Shown here: positions 13,842 to 21,344 of the stretch, one piece after another
Position numbering within the stretch: position 1 is the stretch's first letter
Layout of the letters: every line of letters starts with the position of its first letter
Origin: Kineosporia sp. R_H_3
Lineage (GTDB): Bacteria > Actinomycetota > Actinomycetes > Actinomycetales > Kineosporiaceae
Assembly: GCF_002198675.1 (NCBI RefSeq)
Contig: NZ_MWLL01000134.1
Span: 11,177-48,106, forward strand
DNA: 36,930 bases
Direction of reading: 5' to 3'
The notes under the pieces: model-generated
Seen by the model: only the letters and a program-made list of their open reading frames with translations
What the model was told of the DNA's origin: nothing
The model's database searches: none
Translations under genes and position numbers: made by a program

Positions 13842-14066
13842 GTGGCAGTACAGGTCAACCTCGACAAGGCACTGGACAAGGCGTACGAGGGCAAGTCCCT
13901 CGCGGAGATCCTCGACGCGCCCGTGGCGGCCCTCGCCGGCGTCAGCGACTCGGACGCCGAGCACCTGGCCGCCGCGTTCGGCATCAAGACCGTCCGCGAC
14001 CTGGGCAGCAACAAGTACTTCGCGGTCGCGGGCGTCCTCGTCGCGCTCTCCAAGCACGCCGACTGA
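13842..14066 (+). CDS. Small helix-hairpin-helix-like protein of unknown function
   Basis: A 74-residue protein starting at GTG 13842, with GAAGGAG about seven bases upstream. Residues 25-60 (LDAPVAALAGVSDSDAEHLAAAFGIKTVRDLGSNKYF) have the shape of a helix-hairpin-helix: a short helix, the G-V-S turn, a second helix, and the IKTVRDLG motif seen in RuvA/RNA-polymerase-alpha-type non-specific DNA-binding hairpins. Similar tiny proteins are common in actinobacteria but I know no function. It is monocistronic: a hairpin precedes it (13741-13776) and a 15-bp-stem hairpin follows (14121-14165). Its codon choice is strongly biased, as in well-expressed genes, which supports it being real. Confidence 0.8.
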   Translation: MAVQVNLDKALDKAYEGKSLAEILDAPVAALAGVSDSDAEHLAAAFGIKTVRDLGSNKYFAVAGVLVALSKHAD

Positions 14067-14120
14067 CCTCCGTCGGCACACGCACCGACGCACGCACCGA
14101 GCACGCACCAGGTGCTGCAC

Positions 14121-14165
14121 CGGGGCGTCCCGGGCCGGGCGGATGCTCGTGCCCGGGGCGCCCCG
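14121..14165 (+). terminator. Large hairpin, 15-bp stem, between the HhH-like and shikimate dehydrogenase genes
   Basis: Left arm 14121-14135 and right arm 14151-14165 pair at 14 of 15 positions plus one G-U, with a 15-base loop. The stem lies 55 bases after the small gene's stop and six bases before a TAAGGT -10-like hexamer (14171-14176) for the next gene. Most likely a terminator. Confidence 0.6.
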
Positions 14166-14204
14166 CCGCGTAAGGTCTGGCCCGGGTCCAGCCTTGGAGG
14201 GGCG

Positions 14205-15059
14205 ATGACGGTCAACTTCCTGTCGACGATCACCGGGTCGTTCGCGACGCCGTGCGCGGAGAACCCGACGGTCGCGATGGTCGAGGCGGCCTACGCCCAC
14301 CACGGCATCGACGCCCGCTACATCAACTGCGACGTGCAGCCCGAGGCCCTCGGGGACGCCGTGCGCGGCGCCCGGGCCATGGGTTGGGCGGGCTTCAACT
14401 GCTCGCTGCCGCACAAGGTCGCCGTCATCGAGCACCTCGACGGGCTCGGCGGGTCCGCCGAGATCATCGGTGCGGTGAACTGCGCCGTCCGGCAGCCCGA
14501 CGGCTCGTACCTCGGCGAGAACACCGACGGCAAGGGCTTCCTCGCGTCGCTGCTCACCGTCGCCGACCCGGCCGGCGCGCACGTCGTCCTCTTCGGCGCC
14601 GGTGGTGCCGCCCGTGCGGTCGCCGTCGAGACGGCGCTCGCGGGCGCCTCCCGGGTCACCGTCGTCAACCGCTCCGCGGAGCGGGGCGCCGAGCTCGCGG
14701 CGCTCGTCGCGGAGAAGACGCCCGCGGCGTCCGGGCTCGTCGTCTGGGACTCGACGTACCGGGTGCCGGACGACGCCTCGATCGTCGTCAACACGACGTC
14801 CATCGGGCTCTACCCGGACGTCGAGGGCCGGCTCGACCTGGACCTCGACTCGCTGCGCCCCGGTCTCGTCGTCGCCGACGTCATCCCGAACCCGCCGCGC
14901 ACCCTGCTCGTCCGGGAGGCGGAGGAGCGCGGCTGCACGGTGCTCGACGGGCTGGGGATGCTCGTCAACCAGGGCGTCATCAGCATCAAGCACTGGACCG
15001 GTGTCGACGTCGACCCCGCGGTGATGCGGGCCCGGATCGGCGCGATCTTCGGCGTCTGA
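14205..15059 (+). CDS. Shikimate dehydrogenase-family protein, atypical substrate site
   Basis: A 284-residue AroE-fold oxidoreductase. ATG 14205 has GGAGG five to nine bases upstream and a TAAGGT box at 14171-14176. The catalytic Lys lies in CSLPHKVAV and the partner Asp in GENTDGKGF; the Rossmann loop GAGGAARAVAVE is followed by a NRSAERG motif typical of NADP binding. The N-terminal substrate motif differs: instead of the usual S-x-S-P-x-x-H-N, the protein has ITGSFATPCAENP. This argues against plain 3-dehydroshikimate reduction by a housekeeping AroE; quinate, an aminoshikimate or another cyclic polyol acid is possible. It lies five bases upstream of the phosphopantetheinyl transferase gene and is surely co-transcribed with it. 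Confidence 0.85.
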   Translation: MTVNFLSTITGSFATPCAENPTVAMVEAAYAHHGIDARYINCDVQPEALGDAVRGARAMGWAGFNCSLPHKVAVIEHLDGLGGSAEIIGAVNCAVRQPDGSYLGENTDGKGFLASLLTVADPAGAHVVLFGAGGAARAVAVETALAGASRVTVVNRSAERGAELAALVAEKTPAASGLVVWDSTYRVPDDASIVVNTTSIGLYPDVEGRLDLDLDSLRPGLVVADVIPNPPRTLLVREAEERGCTVLDGLGMLVNQGVISIKHWTGVDVDPAVMRARIGAIFGV

Positions 15060-15064
15060 CGCCG

Positions 15065-15700
15065 GTGGCCGCGGTCCGTGCCGGGCTCGACGTCGTCGTC
15101 ACGGGCACGGACGACGTCCACGCGCTGCTGCGCGCCCTCGCCGCCGCGCGGCTCGGGACGACGCCGGACGCCGTCCGGCTGGGCCGCGCACCGTGCCCGG
15201 CGTGCGGTGCCCCGCACGGCCGGCCGGTGCTCCTGGACGCCCCGGACCTCCACGTGAGCGTCGCCACGGCGGGTGGGGTCGGGGCTGCCGCCGTGTGCGT
15301 CGACGGCCCGGTCGGGATCGACGTCGAGGCCCTCGCCGGGACGGCGTTCGCCGGGTTCCCGGACGTCGCCCTGCACCCGCGCGAGCGCGCGGGCCCGGCC
15401 GCCGCGAGCCCTGCCGGCCGGGCCAGGACCTGGGTCCGCAAGGAGGCCGTCCTCAAGGCGGCCGGGGTCGGCCTGCTCGTCGAGCCGTCGTCGGTCGTCG
15501 TCTCCGCACCGGACGCCCCGCCCGTGCTCGAGGAGTGGCCGCGCCGACCGCCCCGGGTGACCGTCGCGGCGTACCTGCCGCTGCCCGACCCGGCGGCGGT
15601 GCACCTGCTCGACCTCGAGGCGCCGACCGGGTGCGCGGCGGCCGTCGCGGTCGTCAGCCGGTCGGCGGGCCCGGCAGCCGGGGCAGCTTCGGGGACCTGA
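15065..15700 (+). CDS. 4'-phosphopantetheinyl transferase
   Basis: A 211-residue Sfp-type transferase, which moves phosphopantetheine from CoA to a serine of acyl or peptidyl carrier proteins. Signature motifs are PVGIDVE (about residues 80-87, magnesium-binding Asp and Glu) and RTWVRKEAVLKAAG (about 120-133). An upstream CPACGAPHGRP block is the usual substrate-proximal motif of Sfp-type enzymes. GTG 15065 lies five bases after the upstream stop, without a clear ribosome site, so translational coupling is likely. The 3' end overlaps the convergent M1 peptidase gene by 47 bases. The only obvious carrier protein target in the window is the PCP of the Pls-type synthetase (Ser577 at about 19383); a functional link is inference. 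Confidence 0.9.
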   Translation: MAAVRAGLDVVVTGTDDVHALLRALAAARLGTTPDAVRLGRAPCPACGAPHGRPVLLDAPDLHVSVATAGGVGAAAVCVDGPVGIDVEALAGTAFAGFPDVALHPRERAGPAAASPAGRARTWVRKEAVLKAAGVGLLVEPSSVVVSAPDAPPVLEEWPRRPPRVTVAAYLPLPDPAAVHLLDLEAPTGCAAAVAVVSRSAGPAAGAASGT

Positions 15701-17000
15701 GCCATGCGGTGAACAGCGCGCCGAGCGGCTCCGGCGTCCAGGCCTGGGCGTGCGCCTCGAAGCCGGCGGTGGTCACCGTGCCGTGCCGGTGCTCCGTCGT
15801 CCAGGCCCGCAGCATGGGGCCGAACGCCGCGTCCCCCATCGTCAGCCGCAGCGCGTGCACGGCGAGCGCCCCGCGCTTGTAGAGCCGGTCGTCGAACATG
15901 AGGTCCGGACCCGGGTCGGCGATGACGAGGTCCTGCGGGAGCCCGGACAGCCGCTGCCAGGCCTTGCGCGCCAGGGCGTCGGCGGTCTCGCGGCCCTTCT
16001 CCTGGGCCCAGAGCCACTCGGCGTAGCAGGCGAAGCCCTCGTGGAGCCAGATGTCCTGCCAGCGCCCGAGGGTGAGGCTGTTGCCGAACCACTGGTGCGC
16101 GAGCTCGTGGGCGACGAGCCGCTCGCTGCCGCGCCGGCCGTCGACGTGGTTGGCACCGAAGATCGACAGGCCCTGCGCCTCGAGCGGGATCTCGAGCTCC
16201 TCGTCGGTGACGACGACCGTGTACGCCTCGAACGGGTACGGGCCGAAGACCCGCTCGAACAGCCGCACCATCGCGGCCTGCGGCGCGAAGTCGTGGTCGA
16301 ACGCCGCGAGCAGCCGCGGCGGCACCGCGGCCCGTTGCCGGACCGGCCCCATCGCCGTGTCGACGAGCCGGTACCGGCCGACCTGCACGGTCGCGAGGTA
16401 GGTCGCCATCGGCTCCGGGGACTCGTAGACCCAGGTCGTCCGGCTGGCGCCCGCGCGCCGGTCGACGAGCGAGCCGTTGCACACGACCGTGTAGAGCGAC
16501 TCCGTCGTCACGGTGAAGCGGTAGCTCGCCTTGTCGCCCGGGTGGTCGTTGCAGGCCAGCCAGGACGGTGCGCCGTCCGGCTGGCTCGCGACGATGACGC
16601 CGTCGCTCAGCTCCTCCCAGCCCACCTCGCCCCAGGGCCCGTCGAGCGGTGCGGGCGAGCCGCTGTACCGCACGGACAGGGTCAGGGCGGTGTCGGCCGG
16701 GGCCTGCCTCGGCAGCGTGACGACGAGCTTGCGGCCGCGGTGCACGTACCGGGCCGGCCGGCCGTCGACGAGCACCTTGACGACCCGCAGGCCCGCGAGG
16801 TCGACGTGCAGCCGGGACGTCGCGCGCCGGGTGAGCACGGAGAGCGCCACCGTCGCGTCGAGCCGGTTGCTCGCGACCCGGTAGTCGAGGTCGACGTCGT
16901 ACCGGAGCACCCGGTAGGCGTCGTCGCCGCTCTTCGGGCGGTAGGGGTCCCCGGCGGAGCCCTCGGCGGGCGCGCGACCCGTCGATCGTCGGTTCGTCAT
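15654..17000 (-). CDS. M1-family zinc aminopeptidase, Pld-like by context
   Basis: A 448-residue M1 (gluzincin) metallopeptidase. The zinc site HELAH has His298, Glu299 and His302, with the third ligand Glu321 in WLHEGF, the exact HEXXH-x18-E spacing. The exopeptidase motif (GAMEN in most members) is EAQGLSIFG here, a form seen in short actinobacterial M1 proteins. An N-terminal beta-sandwich (about 25-215) precedes it; the C-terminal ERAP-like domain is missing, as usual for this size. No signal peptide is seen. ATG 16998-17000 lies 11 bases after the Pls-type synthetase stop, so both are co-transcribed. Epsilon-poly-lysine-degrading enzymes of Streptomyces are, as I recall, HEXXH zinc aminopeptidases, which makes product trimming or self-protection the likely role. 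Confidence 0.9.
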   Translation of the reverse strand: MTNRRSTGRAPAEGSAGDPYRPKSGDDAYRVLRYDVDLDYRVASNRLDATVALSVLTRRATSRLHVDLAGLRVVKVLVDGRPARYVHRGRKLVVTLPRQAPADTALTLSVRYSGSPAPLDGPWGEVGWEELSDGVIVASQPDGAPSWLACNDHPGDKASYRFTVTTESLYTVVCNGSLVDRRAGASRTTWVYESPEPMATYLATVQVGRYRLVDTAMGPVRQRAAVPPRLLAAFDHDFAPQAAMVRLFERVFGPYPFEAYTVVVTDEELEIPLEAQGLSIFGANHVDGRRGSERLVAHELAHQWFGNSLTLGRWQDIWLHEGFACYAEWLWAQEKGRETADALARKAWQRLSGLPQDLVIADPGPDLMFDDRLYKRGALAVHALRLTMGDAAFGPMLRAWTTEHRHGTVTTAGFEAHAQAWTPEPLGALFTAWLRSPKLPRLPGPPTG

Positions 17001-17011
17001 CAGTGGCGACC

Positions 17012-20000
17012 CTATGCGCCCGCGCCCGGGGCCGCGCCGCCGGTCGGCTCCTCGACCCGGGCGGCGGGCCCGGTGGCCCGCGGGGCGTCGTCCGGCCAGA
17101 AGACGATCGGGTTGCCGCGCCACCGGGTCTGCGCGGGCACCTCCTCGCCGCGCAGCACGAGCGAGGCGGGCCCGACGGTCGACGACGTGCCGATCGTCGC
17201 CGCGGGCAGGACGACGCCGTGCGGCCCGAGGGTGGCGCCGGGCTCGAGCATCACGTGGTCCATCGAGAGGATCCGGTCGTGGAAGAGGTGGGTCTGGACG
17301 ACGCACCCGCGGTTCACGGTCGCGCCGTCCCCGAGCGTCACGAGGTCGGCCTCCGGCAGCCAGTACGACTCGCACCAGACGCCGCGGCCGATCCGCGAGC
17401 CCATCGAGCGCAGCCACCAGACCATCGCCGGGGTGCCGGCGGCCGACCGCAGGAAGAACGGCGCCGCGAGCATCTCGGTGAACGTGTCGGCGAGCTCGTT
17501 GCGCCAGACGAACGAGCTCCACAGCGGGTACTCGACGGCGCGGATCCGGCCCACGAGAAGCCATTTCGCGAGCGAGGTGACGACGGCGGCGACGACGGCC
17601 GCGGCGAGCAGCACCGGGCCGCCGAGCAGCGCGGCGGCCCACCAGCCCCAGGTGACGACGGCGGCCTGGAGGACGACGAGGACGGCGGTCGCGAGCGTCA
17701 CCGAGGCCAGCGTCGGCACGATCCGCAGCGCCTCTACGGTGCCGCGGGCGACCTTGAGCCGGGTCGCCGGTGCGTAGGTGCGGCTCGTGTCGGTCTCCTG
17801 GGCGGCGCGGCGCATCTGCACCGGCGGGCTGCCGACCCACGACGTGCCGCGCTTGGCCCGCTTCGGCGCGGCGGACAGGACCGCGACGAGGGAGTCCTTG
17901 GGCACCTTGCGGCCCGGCGCCGTCATCCCGGAGTTGCCGAGGAAGGCCCGCTTGCCGACCTTGGCCCGGGCGATCCGCATCCACCCGCCGGAGAGCTCGT
18001 AGGAGCCGACCATCGTGTCGTCCGCGAGGAAGGCGTGCTCCCCGACCGAGGTGAGGCTCGGCAGCATGACGACCGTCGAGGCCTCGACCCCGCGGCCGAC
18101 CTTCGCGCCGAGGATCCGCAGCCACACCGGGGTGAACAGCCCGGCGTACAGCGGGAACAGCCACGTGCGGGCCTCGTCCATGAGCCGCTCGACGCCCCAG
18201 GCCTGCCAGCCGACCCGGCTGCGGACGGCGTGGTGCCCGGTGGTGAGGCGGATCGACAGCAGCCGGACGGCGACCGCGACGACGACGGCGTACGTCGTGA
18301 ACGCGGCCAGCCCGGCGAGCGGGGACCAGAGCAGCGCCGTGCGGGCGGCCTCCGTGCCGGACATGAGCACGGGGTCGAGCCGCGGCGCGAGCACGAGCAG
18401 CCCGGCGCCCGCGGCGAGCAGCGGCAGCCCGGCGAACGCGGCCGCGCCGAGCCCGAAGACGGGCACCCAGCGCAGCCCGCGCGGCGGTCGTCCGGTCGGG
18501 GCGTCGTGCCGTGCCGGGCCGTCGAACTCGGCGGGGGAGCCGGCCCAGCGCTCGCCGGGCGGCACCGAGCCGAGCACGGCCGAGCCGGGGGCGAGCTGGG
18601 CGCCCTGGCCGAGCCGGGCGCCCGGGCCGAGCGTGCTCCGGGCCCCGACCGATGCGCCGGCCCCGACCCGGACCCGGCCCACGACGAGGACGTCGCCGTC
18701 GACCCAGTGCCCGGACAGGTCCACCTCGGGCTCGACCGAGCAGCCCTTGCCGAGCGTCAGCAGACCGGTGACGGGCGGCAGCGCGTGCAGGTCGACGTCC
18801 TTGGCGACGGAGGCGCCGAGCAGCCGCGCGTGGTGCACGACCCACGGTGCGCAGAGCAGCCCGTCGGCGCCGACCGCGGACGCCCACGCCTCGGCGAACC
18901 AGATCCGCAGGTGCACCCGGCCGCCGCGCGGGTAGTTGCCGGGCCGGACGCCGCGGGTGACGACCCGGGCCATGCCGCCGGCGAGCAGGAACCGGCCGGG
19001 CGGGGAGACGAGGACGAGCCAGCCGAGGGCGATCCACCACCAGGAGACCTGCTGCGCCCACGCAGGCGTCGTGAAGATGAGGAGCAGCGGCTCCTCCGGG
19101 GTGCGCCGCAGATACAGCTCCACGACGAGGTTCTGTGCCACGGCGAGCCACAGCAGCCACCGCAGCCCGGTCACCGCCGCGAGCGGCACCCCGAGCACGG
19201 TCTGCGCGACGCGCATCTGCCACCGGACCGGCTTGACGACCCGGTCCGTCGAGCTCACCGACGGGGTGAACTCCTCGAGCGTGTCGGCGAGCGTGCCGAG
19301 CCGCGGGTTCTCGTAGACGTCGGCGACGGTGACCTCGGGGTAGCGGGTGCGCAGCACCGAGACGAGCTGGGCCGCGGCGAGGCTGCCGCCGCCGTGGGCG
19401 AAGAAGTCGTCGTCGAGGCCGGCGATGCTCGCGCCGAGGATGCGGGCCCACTGCTCGGCGACCCACGCCGCGGTGCCGGTGAGGTGGGACGCGACCGCCG
19501 GCTCGGACGTCATGCCCTCGAGCGGCCACGGCAGGGCGTCCCGGTCGACCTTGCCCGACGTGCGGGTCGGGATCGTGGCGACGACGGCGAGCCGCGGGAC
19601 GAGCGCGGCCGGCAGGCTCTCGCGCAGCCGGGCGGTCGCGGCGGCGACGTCGAAACCCGGTGCTGCGTCGTCCGTCCCGGGCTCCGCGACCGGCCCGTCC
19701 GCGGGCCCGTCGACCGATCCGGGCGCGGCCTCGTCGGTCGCGAGCGCGACGTACCCGACGAGGATCTGGTTGCCGGCAGCGGTCTTGCGGACGGCGGCGG
19801 CCGCGCCGGCGACGCCGGGCAGCGCCTGGAGCGCGGCGTCCACCTCGCCGAGCTCGATCCGGCGGCCGCCGAGCTTGACCTGGTCGTCGGCCCGGCCCTG
19901 GAAGAGCAGCCCGGCCGGGTCGAGGGTCACGAGGTCGCCGCTGCGGTAGGCGCGCTCCCAGCCGAGCGTCGGCATCGGCGCGTACTTCTCGGCGTCCTTG

Positions 20001-21112
20001 GCCGGGTCGAGGTAGCGCGCGAGCCCGACGCCGCCGATGACGAGCTCGCCGACCTCACCCTCGGCGACGCGGGCGCCGTCCTTGTCGACGACCGCGAGGT
20101 CCCAGCCGTCGAGCGGCAGCCCGATCCGGACCGGACCGGTGCCGTCCAGGGTGGCCCCGCACGCGACGACGGTGGCCTCGGTGGGGCCGTAGGTGTTCCA
20201 GACCTCGCGGCCGGGGACGACGACGCGAGCGGCGAGGTCCGGCGGGCAGGCCTCGCCGCCGAAGATGAGCAGCCGGACGGCGTCCAGCGCCTCCGCGGGC
20301 CACAGCGACGCGAGGGTCGGCACCGTCGAGACGACGCTGACCCGCTGCTTGACGAGCCACGGGCCGAGGTCCATGCCGCTGCGGACGAGGGCGCGCGGCG
20401 CGGGCACGAGGCACGCGCCGTAGCGCCAGGCGAGCCACATCTCCTCGCACGAGGCGTCGAACGCGACCGAGAGCCCCGCGAGCACGCGGTCGCCGGGGCC
20501 GAGCGGGCGGTCCTGGAGGAACATCCGGGCCTCGGCGTCGACGAAGGCCGCGGCGTTGCGGTGCGTCACGGCGACGCCCTTGGGGGTCCCCGTCGAGCCG
20601 GACGTGAAGATGATCCACGCGTCGTCGTCCGGCGTGGGGTCGGCGGCGGCGCCGCTCTCGCCGTCCCCGCCGTCCGTGCCCGCCGCGGGCCGCGCCGTCC
20701 GGGCCTTGCGGCGGCGGACGACGAGGCCCTCGTCCGCGGTGAGCACCGCGGCGACGTCCGCCTCGCGGAAGACGAGGTGGGCGCGCTCGTCGGGGTCGTC
20801 GAGGTCGACCGGCACGTAGGCGGCGCCGGCGGACAGCACAGCGAGGATCGAGGTGTAGAGCGCGTGGGTGCCGGACGGCATCCGGACGCCGACCCGGTCG
20901 CCGCGCGTGATCCCGGCCGCCCGCAGCCCCTCGGCGGTCGCCCGGACCGCGGCGGCGAGGCCGGCGTAGGTGAGCACCGACGTGCCGTCGTCCATCGCCG
21001 GGGCACCCGGGTGCCGGGCGACGGTCTCGCGGAAGACGTCGACGAGCGTGCGCTCCGGCGGGGCGAGGGCCCCGCGCAGGAACGGGTCCACCGCTGCGGT
21101 CGCGTCGACCAC
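17012..21112 (-). CDS. Pls/PosA-family membrane-bound NRPS (epsilon-poly-lysine-synthetase-like)
   Basis: A 1366-residue single-module synthetase. An adenylation domain (about 1-520) carries FTSGSTGTPKG, NTYGPTE, YRSGDLV, GRADDQVKLGGRRIELGEVD and the SGKVDR lysine motif, plus a disordered insert before the first. A carrier domain (about 540-610) has FFAHGGGSL with phosphopantetheine-accepting Ser577. There is no condensation or thioesterase domain. Instead, three pairs of membrane segments alternate with three soluble domains of left-handed beta-helix acyltransferase type (hexapeptide repeats such as GRVRVGAGASVGARSTLGPG). This A-T-(TM2-C)x3 order and the length match epsilon-poly-L-lysine synthetase (1319 residues). 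The substrate amino acid is unknown; the A4 region reads FDASCEEM. GTG 21112 has GGAGGTGA upstream. An M1 peptidase follows. Confidence 0.92.
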   Translation of the reverse strand: MVDATAAVDPFLRGALAPPERTLVDVFRETVARHPGAPAMDDGTSVLTYAGLAAAVRATAEGLRAAGITRGDRVGVRMPSGTHALYTSILAVLSAGAAYVPVDLDDPDERAHLVFREADVAAVLTADEGLVVRRRKARTARPAAGTDGGDGESGAAADPTPDDDAWIIFTSGSTGTPKGVAVTHRNAAAFVDAEARMFLQDRPLGPGDRVLAGLSVAFDASCEEMWLAWRYGACLVPAPRALVRSGMDLGPWLVKQRVSVVSTVPTLASLWPAEALDAVRLLIFGGEACPPDLAARVVVPGREVWNTYGPTEATVVACGATLDGTGPVRIGLPLDGWDLAVVDKDGARVAEGEVGELVIGGVGLARYLDPAKDAEKYAPMPTLGWERAYRSGDLVTLDPAGLLFQGRADDQVKLGGRRIELGEVDAALQALPGVAGAAAAVRKTAAGNQILVGYVALATDEAAPGSVDGPADGPVAEPGTDDAAPGFDVAAATARLRESLPAALVPRLAVVATIPTRTSGKVDRDALPWPLEGMTSEPAVASHLTGTAAWVAEQWARILGASIAGLDDDFFAHGGGSLAAAQLVSVLRTRYPEVTVADVYENPRLGTLADTLEEFTPSVSSTDRVVKPVRWQMRVAQTVLGVPLAAVTGLRWLLWLAVAQNLVVELYLRRTPEEPLLLIFTTPAWAQQVSWWWIALGWLVLVSPPGRFLLAGGMARVVTRGVRPGNYPRGGRVHLRIWFAEAWASAVGADGLLCAPWVVHHARLLGASVAKDVDLHALPPVTGLLTLGKGCSVEPEVDLSGHWVDGDVLVVGRVRVGAGASVGARSTLGPGARLGQGAQLAPGSAVLGSVPPGERWAGSPAEFDGPARHDAPTGRPPRGLRWVPVFGLGAAAFAGLPLLAAGAGLLVLAPRLDPVLMSGTEAARTALLWSPLAGLAAFTTYAVVVAVAVRLLSIRLTTGHHAVRSRVGWQAWGVERLMDEARTWLFPLYAGLFTPVWLRILGAKVGRGVEASTVVMLPSLTSVGEHAFLADDTMVGSYELSGGWMRIARAKVGKRAFLGNSGMTAPGRKVPKDSLVAVLSAAPKRAKRGTSWVGSPPVQMRRAAQETDTSRTYAPATRLKVARGTVEALRIVPTLASVTLATAVLVVLQAAVVTWGWWAAALLGGPVLLAAAVVAAVVTSLAKWLLVGRIRAVEYPLWSSFVWRNELADTFTEMLAAPFFLRSAAGTPAMVWWLRSMGSRIGRGVWCESYWLPEADLVTLGDGATVNRGCVVQTHLFHDRILSMDHVMLEPGATLGPHGVVLPAATIGTSSTVGPASLVLRGEEVPAQTRWRGNPIVFWPDDAPRATGPAARVEEPTGGAAPGAGA

Positions 21113-21166
21113 CGGTCACCTCCGTGCGGCGTGCGGCGGGGAGGTCCCCGGGCGGGGTGCGCCGTC

Positions 21167-21204
21167 CGGCCCCGACCGTGACCATCCTCGTGGTCGCGGG
21201 GCCG
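21167..21204. other. Hairpin in the Pls/GH1 divergent intergenic region
   Basis: CGGCCCCGACC (21167-21177) pairs with GGTC-GC-GGGGCCG (21192-21204) with a two-base bulge. It lies 55 bases upstream of the synthetase start, in its probable leader. The 232-base gap otherwise holds the CebR-like box and a TAGCGT hexamer (21276-21281) that may be the beta-glucosidase -10. Confidence 0.45.
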
Positions 21205-21250
21205 GTCCCGCCAGGATGACCGCGTGTCGGACGTACCACCCGCCGCGGGA

Positions 21251-21264
21251 CGGGAGCGCTCCCA
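21251..21264. promoter_or_regulatory. CebR-type LacI-family operator
   Basis: CGGGAGCGCTCCCA matches the CebR operator TGGGAGCGCTCCCA known from Streptomyces cellobiose and chitinase-type regulons at 13 of 14 positions; the inner 12 bases are a perfect palindrome. It lies 81 bases before the beta-glucosidase start. Cello-oligosaccharides would relieve repression. Confidence 0.75.
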
Positions 21265-21344
21265 GCCGGACCGGGTAGCGTGCCTCCTGGACCGGTACAG
21301 GATGGGCGCCACGAGGGCGACCGACACGACCGCTGGAGGCACGC

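Noticed and set aside
17003-21181. A 1392-codon plus-strand open frame opposite the Pls-type synthetase.
   Set aside because: Shadow of the synthetase gene: no domain, Arg/Gly/Ala-rich, and it runs across the synthetase start and stop.
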